Assembly: GCF_910587525.1 (NCBI RefSeq)
Contig: NZ_CAJULS010000132.1
Coordinates: 1-6,348, forward strand
Source: an uncultured Oscillibacter sp.
GTDB taxonomy: Bacteria; Bacillota; Clostridia; Oscillospirales; Oscillospiraceae
Length of the DNA: 6,348 bases
Direction: 5' to 3'
The stretch's first letter is position 1, and every line of letters starts with the position of its first letter. The notes beneath the pieces were generated by a model. That model was given only the letters and a program-made list of their open reading frames with translations, had not been told where the DNA came from and ran no database searches. The position numbers and the translations under genes are program-made. Below, one piece after another: positions 1 through 4,168 of this stretch.

Positions 1-458
1 AGGACGTGCGCAACCAGGTGGCCAAAATGAAGCAAATCCCGGTTCCGGAGCTGATTCAGGACAAAAAGCTGCTCTTTGTGGACGACTCCATCGTCCGGGG
101 CACCCAGCTGCGGGAGACGGTGGAATTCCTCTACGAGTCCGGGGCCAAGGAGGTCCACATGCGCTCCGCCTGCCCCCCCATCATGTTCAGCTGCAAGTAT
201 CTGAACTTCTCCCGGGGCAACTCGGATATGGACCTGCTGGCCCGGCGCGTTGTCCAGGAGCTGGAGGGGGACGAGGGCCAGGAGCACCTGGAGGAGTACG
301 CCGACGCATCCACCGGCCGGGGCCAGTGCCTGCTCAGGCGCATCTGCGAGAAGCTGGGCTTTGACTCCCTGGGGTATCAGTCCCTGGAGGGGCTGCTGGA
401 GGCCATCGGCATTGACCGGGAGAAAATCTGCACCTACTGCTGGACCGGAAAGGAATGA
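1..458 (+). CDS. purF: Amidophosphoribosyltransferase, C-terminal part (5' end cut by window)
   Basis: PurF makes 5-phosphoribosylamine from PRPP and glutamine, the first committed step of purine synthesis, in the cytoplasm. Only the C-terminal ~152 codons are present. The reading frame enters from the left edge (first whole codon at 3), so the GTG at 6 is an internal valine, not a start. The PRPP-binding loop of type I phosphoribosyltransferases is clear as VDDSIVRGT (about 78-104), followed by the conserved SACPP segment. The N-terminal Ntn glutaminase domain lies outside. A cysteine in FSCKY (codon 192-194) and a C-x-x-C pair near the end (codons 429-431 and 438-440, in CTYCWTGKE) sit where Bacillus-type PurF carries [4Fe-4S] ligands, so a cluster is plausible by inference. 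The C-terminus resembles the Bacteroidetes/Clostridia subtype more than B. subtilis. It is followed by a 66-nt gap to purM. Confidence 0.95.
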   Translation, partial: DVRNQVAKMKQIPVPELIQDKKLLFVDDSIVRGTQLRETVEFLYESGAKEVHMRSACPPIMFSCKYLNFSRGNSDMDLLARRVVQELEGDEGQEHLEEYADASTGRGQCLLRRICEKLGFDSLGYQSLEGLLEAIGIDREKICTYCWTGKE

Positions 459-465
459 CGCGGAG

Positions 466-480
466 GCCGCCGGGGGCGGC
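466..480 (+). other. Short GC hairpin in the purF-purM gap
   Basis: GCCGCC (466-471) can pair with GGCGGC (475-480) around a 3-nt GGG loop. It lies 7 nt after the purF stop. There is no T-run after it, so it does not look like an intrinsic terminator. It may affect mRNA stability or pausing between purF and purM, or it may simply reflect base composition. The rest of this gap holds only the purM ribosome binding site, GGAGG at 514-518. Confidence 0.3.
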
Positions 481-524
481 GGTTCCCGCACGAAATATCC
501 CCAAATTCAAAACGGAGGTTTACC

Positions 525-1592
525 ATGGAAAACTCCCATTCCGCCGCCTACGCCGCCGCCGGCGTGGACATCGAGGCCGGGTACAGGGGCGTGCAGCTGA
601 TGAAGCGGCACGTGGCCCGGACCGTGATCCCCGGCGTGGTCTCCGGCATCGGAGGCTTCGGCGGCCTCTTTGCCCCGGACCTGGCCGGCATGAAAGAGCC
701 CGTGCTGGTCTCCGGCACCGACGGCGTGGGCACCAAGCTGCGCCTGGCCCAGCTGCTGGGGAGGCACGACACCGTCGGCATCGACTGCGTGGCCATGTGC
801 GTCAACGATATCATCTGCTGCGGGGCAAAGCCCCTCTTCTTCCTGGACTACATCGCCATCGGCAAAAACGAGCCGGAGAAGGTGGCGGACATCGTCTCCG
901 GCGTGGCGGAGGGCTGCGTCCGCTCCGGCTGCGCCCTCATCGGCGGCGAGACCGCCGAGCACCCCGGCGTCATGGACCCGGACGACTACGACATCGCAGG
1001 CTTTGCCGTGGGCGTGGTGGACAAGTCCAAAATCATCGACGGCAGCAGGATTCAGGAGGGAGACGCCCTCATCGGCCTCACCTCCTCCGGCGTCCACTCC
1101 AACGGCTTCTCCCTGGTTCGGAAGGTCTTTGACATTGAGCGCACTGACCTCGCCGCCCCCATGGACGCGCTGGGGGGCAAGAGCCTGGGAGAGGCGCTTC
1201 TGGCCCCCACCAAACTCTATGTCAAACCTGTCCTTGCTCTGCTGGAGGGCGGCATCGACCTCCACGGAGCCAGCCACATCACCGGCGGCGGCTTCTACGA
1301 AAACGTGCCCAGGATGCTGCCCGAGGGGCTGGAGGCGCATTTCTACGCGGCCATGCTGCCCCGGATGCCCATCTTTGACCTCATCGCCAAACGGGGGAAC
1401 ATCTCCGAACGCGACATGTACAACACCTTTAACATGGGCCTTGGCATGGTGCTGGCCGTCCCCCGGGAGCAGGCGGACAAGGCCCTGGCCATCCTCCGCG
1501 GCGCTGGAGAGCCGGACGCGGCGGAGGTGGGCGGCGTGTGCCCCGGAGACGCGGGCGTCGCCTTCTGCGAGGTCTGCCCCCCTGTGGTATGA
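525..1592 (+). CDS. purM: Phosphoribosylformylglycinamidine cyclo-ligase (AIR synthetase)
   Basis: PurM closes the imidazole ring: FGAM + ATP gives AIR (step 5). It is a cytoplasmic dimer of the PurM/PurL/SelD/ThiL ATPase fold. The 355-residue product is full length for the family. Visible motifs in order are AAGVDIEAG (11-19), the glycine-rich nucleotide loop GTDGVGTK (64-71), the D-x-VAMCVNDI segment (87-96), GAKPLFFLDY (100-109), GGETAEHPG (140-148), SSGVHSNG (187-194), HITGGG (251-256) and YNTFNMGLGM (299-308). All are the conserved PurM signatures and none looks degraded. The ATG at 525 is chosen because GGAGG at 514-518 sits 6 nt upstream and the product then begins shortly before the first conserved motif. 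The last codon and stop overlap the purN start as ATGA, so purN is probably translated by coupled reinitiation. The long open frame on the opposite strand is a codon-bias shadow. Confidence 0.98.
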   Translation: MENSHSAAYAAAGVDIEAGYRGVQLMKRHVARTVIPGVVSGIGGFGGLFAPDLAGMKEPVLVSGTDGVGTKLRLAQLLGRHDTVGIDCVAMCVNDIICCGAKPLFFLDYIAIGKNEPEKVADIVSGVAEGCVRSGCALIGGETAEHPGVMDPDDYDIAGFAVGVVDKSKIIDGSRIQEGDALIGLTSSGVHSNGFSLVRKVFDIERTDLAAPMDALGGKSLGEALLAPTKLYVKPVLALLEGGIDLHGASHITGGGFYENVPRMLPEGLEAHFYAAMLPRMPIFDLIAKRGNISERDMYNTFNMGLGMVLAVPREQADKALAILRGAGEPDAAEVGGVCPGDAGVAFCEVCPPVV

Positions 1593-2203
1593 GTATGGAC
1601 AAGAAGAGAATCGCCGTGCTGGTCTCCGGCGGCGGAACCAATCTGGAGGCATTGCTGAACGCCCAGGAGGCGGGAAAGCTCCCCCACGGGGAGATCGTGC
1701 TGGTGTGCGCCAGCAGCGAGGGTGCCTACGCCCTGGAGCGGGCCCGGAACCACGGCGTCCCCGCCACCGTGGTGGCCCGAAGGGCCATGAGCCAGTCCGC
1801 CTTTGAGACGGCGCTGAATATCAAGCTGGCGGCCTACCGGGTGGACGTCATCATTCTGGCGGGCTTCCTCTCCATCCTGTCGGAGGAGTTTGTCAGCCGC
1901 TGGCCGGACCGCATTTTGAACGTCCACCCCTCCCTGATCCCCGCCTTCTGCGGGAAGGGGATGTACGGCCTCCGGGTCCACGAGGCCGCTTTGGCCCGGG
2001 GCGTGAAGGTCACCGGGGCCACGGTGCACCTGGTGAACGAGATCCCCGACGGCGGGCGCATCCTGCTGCAAAAGACAGTGGAGGTCCTGCCGGAGGACAC
2101 GGCGGAGACCCTCCAGCGCCGGGTGATGGAGCAGGCGGAGTGGATTCTCCTGCCCCAGGCGGCGGAGATGGTGTGCCGGGGAGTGGCGGAGGAGGAGGCA
2201 TGA
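1589..2203 (+). CDS. purN: Phosphoribosylglycinamide formyltransferase, 10-formyl-THF dependent
   Basis: PurN transfers a formyl group from 10-formyltetrahydrofolate to GAR, giving FGAR (step 3). The product is 204 residues, typical for the family. It shows the substrate-phosphate loop SGGGTN (13-18), the catalytic Asn and His in NVHPSL (N111, H113) and the catalytic Asp in NEIPDGGRIL (D154), matching the E. coli Asn/His/Asp triad. The PAFCGKGMYG segment (118-127) is the form I associate with clostridial PurN. The start is placed at the ATG overlapping the purM stop (ATGA, 1589-1592). An ATG two codons later (1595) is also possible. An upstream ATG at 1538 in the same frame would add an arginine-rich stretch lying wholly inside purM and is unlikely. 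There is no good Shine-Dalgarno at normal distance (only GAGG at 1569-1572, 16 nt away), which fits translational coupling to purM. Confidence 0.97.
   Translation: MSMDKKRIAVLVSGGGTNLEALLNAQEAGKLPHGEIVLVCASSEGAYALERARNHGVPATVVARRAMSQSAFETALNIKLAAYRVDVIILAGFLSILSEEFVSRWPDRILNVHPSLIPAFCGKGMYGLRVHEAALARGVKVTGATVHLVNEIPDGGRILLQKTVEVLPEDTAETLQRRVMEQAEWILLPQAAEMVCRGVAEEEA
2188..2198 (+). promoter_or_regulatory. Ribosome binding site inside the purN 3' end, sets the SUKH gene start
   Basis: A GGAGGAGGAGG run covers the last codons of purN. The first GGAGG (2188-2192) lies 7 nt before the ATG at 2200. This supports starting the next gene at the ATGA overlap rather than at the in-frame ATG at 2140 deep inside purN. 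The run also encodes the Glu-rich tail of PurN, so its regulatory role is inferred. Confidence 0.6.
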
Positions 2204-2769
2204 CACAGGCTGAACAGGCCGCCTTTGTCCGCCGCTGCTATGAGACGGCCTATGAAAAGCAGGCCCAGTCCGACGGGGCATTTCTCCCCGGCGTCCCGCC
2301 GGAGATGCGCACCGGCCTCACCGACGGGCGGGGCTGGTTTCAGTGGAAGCTGATCCCCGCCCCCACCCGGCCAGAGGCCCTGGACGCCCTGGAGCGGAAA
2401 TGGGGAGTATCCCTGCCGCCTCTGCTGCGGGCGTTTCTCTCCACAGACTGCCACTTTTTGAACGCACCCGGCTTCTTCGACGTCCGGCCCGACGACCCTC
2501 TGGCGGTATTTCGAAGCACTCTGGCCGAGCCCGCCCTGTTTCAGGCGGGGCTCGTTCCCCTGGGCTGGGGAGAGGAGGGCGGCGGCGCCCTTTACTGCCT
2601 TGACCTGGCCAATATGCCCGACGAGGACTGCTGTCCCGTCATTGCCCTGGACTACCTGTCCTTTTCCATGGACCTGGACGGCGGCGGAGACCGGGCCGCC
2701 CTGCTGGAGATTTCCAAGCCGGCGGCAGAAAACCTAAAAACATATGCGGAACAGCTGTTCCTGCAATAA
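2200..2769 (+). CDS. SUKH-superfamily (SMI1/KNR4-like) protein of unknown role in the purine operon
   Basis: This 189-residue acidic, soluble protein is not a known purine enzyme. I see no signal peptide, membrane segment or catalytic motif. It resembles the SMI1/KNR4 (SUKH) fold: FQWKLIP (47-53), then a helix and turn of the form ALDALERKWGVSLPPLLRAFL (60-80, Leu-Pro followed by an aromatic or aliphatic residue and FL), then GLVPLGWGEEGGGALYCLDL (117-136), the 'Pro-Leu/Ile-Gly ... Gly-Gly ... Tyr-x-x-Asp' pattern of the family's central strands, and PVIALDYL (146-153). SUKH proteins are best known as immunity proteins of polymorphic toxins and as scaffold or regulatory proteins. No toxin gene is visible here. 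Its start overlaps the purN stop (ATGA), and its stop is 12 nt before, and in frame with, the transformylase gene. Base composition matches its neighbours, so it does not look recently acquired. The family call is by pattern only. Its function is unknown; a role in regulating purine or one-carbon flux is speculation. Confidence 0.72.
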   Translation: MTQAEQAAFVRRCYETAYEKQAQSDGAFLPGVPPEMRTGLTDGRGWFQWKLIPAPTRPEALDALERKWGVSLPPLLRAFLSTDCHFLNAPGFFDVRPDDPLAVFRSTLAEPALFQAGLVPLGWGEEGGGALYCLDLANMPDEDCCPVIALDYLSFSMDLDGGGDRAALLEISKPAAENLKTYAEQLFLQ

Positions 2770-2773
2770 GGAG
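2768..2773 (+). promoter_or_regulatory. Ribosome binding site of the transformylase gene, overlapping the preceding stop
   Basis: AAGGAG at 2768-2773 shares its first two bases with the TAA stop of the SUKH-like gene (2767-2769) and lies 8 nt before the ATG at 2782. The gap contains nothing else, so these two genes must share a transcript. Confidence 0.7.
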
Positions 2774-2781
2774 CGCGAACT

Positions 2782-3963
2782 ATGACGGAACTGGAACTGA
2801 AATACGGCTGCAACCCCAACCAGAAGCCCTCCCGCGTCTTCATGCGCCAGGGCGGTGATCTGCCTGTCACCGTGCTCAACGGCAGGCCGGGCTACATCAA
2901 CTTTCTGGACGCCCTGAACTCCTGGCAGCTGGCCCGGGAATTGAAGGAGGCCACAGGCCTCCCCGCCGCCGCCAGCTTCAAGCACGTCTCCCCCGCCGGG
3001 GCCGCCGTGGGCCTGCCCCTCAGCGGGACCGAGCGAAAAATTTACTTCGTGGAGACAGACAAAGACCTCTCCCCCATCGCCTGCGCCTACATCCGGGCCC
3101 GGGGGGCGGACCGCCTCTGCTCCTACGGCGACTGGGCGGCCCTGTCCGACGTGTGCGACGCGGACACCGCCGCCTACCTCAAGGCGGAGGTCTCCGACGG
3201 CATCATCGCCCCGGGCTACACCGCCGAGGCCCTGGAGATCCTGAAAACCAAGAAGAAGGGCAATTACAACGTGGTGCAGATCGACCCGGCCTATGTGCCC
3301 GACCCCGTGGAGTACAAGGACGTGTACGGCGTCACCTTCCAGCAGGGACGGAACGGGTACAGAATTGACGAGAGCCTCCTGGGCAATATCGTCACCCGAA
3401 ACCGCGACCTGCCCCAGGCGGCGAAAATTGACATGATCGTGGCCCTCATCACTCTGAAATACACCCAGTCCAACTCCGTGTGCTACGTGAGGGACGGGCA
3501 GTCCATCGGCGTGGGAGCCGGCCAGCAGAGCCGCATCCACTGCACCCGTCTGGCCGGCGCCAAGGCTGACAGCTGGTATCTGCGCCAGCACCCCAAGGTG
3601 CTCTCCCTGCCCTTCACCGGCGGTATCCGCCGCCCGGACCGGGACAACGCCATTGACTGCTACCTCTCAGACGAGGAGAGCATGTGGCTGCTGGCGGATG
3701 GAAGCTGGGAGAGGACCTTCCAGACCCGGCCGGAGCCCCTGACGGGGGAGGAGAAAAAGGAGTGGCTCGCGCAGATGGGCGGCGTCACCTGCGGGTCCGA
3801 CGCCTTCTTCCCCTTCGGAGACAATGTGGAGCGGGCCCGGCGGAGCGGGGTGCAGTACATTGTGCAGCCCGGCGGGTCGATTCGGGATGACAATGTGATT
3901 GAGACGGCCGACAAGTACGGCATGACCATGTGCTTTACCGGGATGCGGTTATTCCACCACTGA
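2782..3963 (+). CDS. purH: Stand-alone AICAR formyltransferase (PurH C-terminal domain only)
   Basis: This enzyme formylates AICAR with 10-formyl-THF to give FAICAR (step 9). The 393 residues correspond to the AICARFT half of bifunctional PurH. The protein opens with ELKYGCNPNQ (5-14), equivalent to the substrate-binding start of that half. It continues with the catalytic Lys-His in SFKHVSPAGAA (K67, H68), SDGIIAPGY (138-146), the QSNSVCYV stretch (229-236) followed by GVGAGQQSR (243-251), and near the end SDAFFPFGDNVERA (339-352), QPGGSIRDDNVI (362-373) and MCFTGMRLFHH (383-393). The ~190-residue N-terminal IMP cyclohydrolase (MGS-like) domain is absent and is not encoded upstream, where a SUKH-like gene sits. 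The start is supported by AAGGAG 8 nt upstream and by the in-frame TAA at 2767, which bars a longer N-terminus. Stand-alone forms are known in archaea (sometimes called PurH2) and in Clostridia. A separate cyclohydrolase, for example PurO-type, is therefore expected elsewhere. Confidence 0.93.
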   Translation: MTELELKYGCNPNQKPSRVFMRQGGDLPVTVLNGRPGYINFLDALNSWQLARELKEATGLPAAASFKHVSPAGAAVGLPLSGTERKIYFVETDKDLSPIACAYIRARGADRLCSYGDWAALSDVCDADTAAYLKAEVSDGIIAPGYTAEALEILKTKKKGNYNVVQIDPAYVPDPVEYKDVYGVTFQQGRNGYRIDESLLGNIVTRNRDLPQAAKIDMIVALITLKYTQSNSVCYVRDGQSIGVGAGQQSRIHCTRLAGAKADSWYLRQHPKVLSLPFTGGIRRPDRDNAIDCYLSDEESMWLLADGSWERTFQTRPEPLTGEEKKEWLAQMGGVTCGSDAFFPFGDNVERARRSGVQYIVQPGGSIRDDNVIETADKYGMTMCFTGMRLFHH

Positions 3964-3975
3964 GGAAAGTGATTG

Positions 3976-3993
3976 CTCGCCCTTGCGGGCGGG
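3976..3993 (+). other. Hairpin 1 of the purH-purD interval
   Basis: CTCGCCC (3976-3982) pairs with GGGCGGG (3987-3993) around the loop TTGC, giving 7 pairs including one G-U. It lies 12 nt after the purH stop. The following bases are GAGGATT, not a T-run, so it does not fit a classic intrinsic terminator. It could still protect the upstream mRNA 3' end. Confidence 0.6.
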
Positions 3994-4000
3994 GAGGATT

Positions 4001-4018
4001 CAGCCATGATGATGGCTG
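4001..4018 (+). other. Hairpin 2 of the purH-purD interval
   Basis: CAGCCAT (4001-4007) and ATGGCTG (4012-4018) form a perfect 7-bp inverted repeat with the 4-nt loop GATG. It lies 7 nt after hairpin 1. Confidence 0.6.
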
Positions 4019-4027
4019 GTGCATTCC

Positions 4028-4044
4028 GTGCCGCAAAGCGGCAC
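4028..4044 (+). other. Hairpin 3 of the purH-purD interval
   Basis: GTGCCGC (4028-4034) and GCGGCAC (4038-4044) form a perfect 7-bp inverted repeat with the 3-nt loop AAA. It lies 9 nt after hairpin 2. The regular spacing of hairpins 1-3 suggests an organised element rather than chance pairing. Confidence 0.6.
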
Positions 4045-4120
4045 AACCCCCGTCCCCGCCCGCGACGGAACCCCCGTCCCGCTGGGCGGGTCTCCCAAAG
4101 GAAGACAACCCCCCCTCCCC
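4045..4120. repeat. C-rich direct repeats, two exact 12-bp copies plus a degenerate third
   Basis: AACCCCCGTCCC occurs at 4045-4056 and again at 4069-4080, a 24-nt period. A looser copy, AA followed by a seven-C run, T and CCCC, is at 4107-4120. The copies overlap hairpin 4. Read on the minus strand they form closely spaced G-runs, which gives G-quadruplex potential in the template strand. Confidence 0.55.
4055..4090 (+). other. Hairpin 4: long nested stem
   Basis: CCCGCCCGC (4055-4063) pairs with 4081-4090 (9 pairs, one bulged T at 4083). Inside it GACGG (4064-4068) pairs with CCGTC (4074-4078) around the loop AACCC, with a 2-nt bulge at 4079-4080. The total is about 14 nearly continuous, almost all G-C, pairs. 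This would be the most stable structure in the interval, as RNA or as a DNA cruciform. Confidence 0.6.
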
Positions 4121-4157
4121 TGCGGGAATCAAAAAGGAGCCCAGATTTCACTCATGT

Positions 4158-4162
4158 GAGGT
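4158..4162 (+). promoter_or_regulatory. Modest ribosome binding site of purD
   Basis: GAGGT ends 6 nt before the purD ATG at 4169 and is weaker than the sites of its neighbours. A stronger AAAGGAG (4134-4140) lies 28 nt upstream of the start, too far to serve this ATG directly. An in-frame TGA at 4157-4159 overlaps the site and rules out a longer PurD. TCAC (4148-4151) could pair with GTGA (4156-4159) and partly cover the site. Confidence 0.5.
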
Positions 4163-4168
4163 ACATTT

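Larger units (their letters stand above)
3964..4168. repeat. Repeat-rich, hairpin-dense interval between purH and purD
   Basis: This is the only sizeable gene-free stretch in the window (205 nt). Its 5' half is a series of inverted repeats: 3976-3993, 4001-4018, 4028-4044 and 4055-4090, each with a 7-bp or longer stem. Its middle carries direct C-rich repeats (4045-4056, 4069-4080 and a looser copy at 4107-4120), and its 3' end carries the purD ribosome binding site. Open frames across it encode Pro/Arg/Gly-rich low-complexity peptides with no start signal and are not credible genes. No hairpin is followed by a T-run, so there is no intrinsic terminator on the + strand. It could be a dispersed palindromic (REP/MITE-like) insertion, an mRNA-stability or attenuation element, or a structured RNA. 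The sequence alone cannot decide. Confidence 0.6.

Noticed and set aside
1538..1588. Upstream ATG for purN
   Set aside because: It would add 17 mostly Arg/Gly/Pro residues encoded inside purM, out of keeping with the family. The ATGA overlap start gives a normal N-terminus.
507..1652. Long open frame on the minus strand opposite purM (381 codons)
   Set aside because: It mirrors the GC-rich codon pattern of purM, encodes a His/Gly/Val/Ala-rich low-complexity product with no recognisable domain, and runs fully antisense to a clear enzyme gene.
2140..2199. Upstream ATG for the SUKH-like gene
   Set aside because: The extension is a glycine-rich translation of the purN 3' end in another frame. 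The ATG at 2200 has a proper GGAGG.
3984..4012. Possible sigma-70 promoter (TTGCGG, 17-nt spacer, TGATGA)
   Set aside because: The -10 candidate matches the consensus poorly and the elements fall within hairpins 1 and 2, so I cannot support a promoter.
3976..4090. Intrinsic terminator after purH
   Set aside because: The hairpins are strong, but none is followed by a T-run on the + strand. Pathway logic also favours read-through into purD and purL.
3660..4151. Minus-strand open frame reaching from purH into the repeat-rich interval
   Set aside because: The product is Arg/Gly/Pro/Ser-rich, it overlaps the conserved purH 3' end, and I see no ribosome binding site. It is more likely a by-product of the GC-rich repeats.
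3964..4168. Purine or ppGpp/PRPP riboswitch
   Set aside because: I could not identify the conserved core of any known riboswitch class. The expected position would also be upstream of the whole operon.
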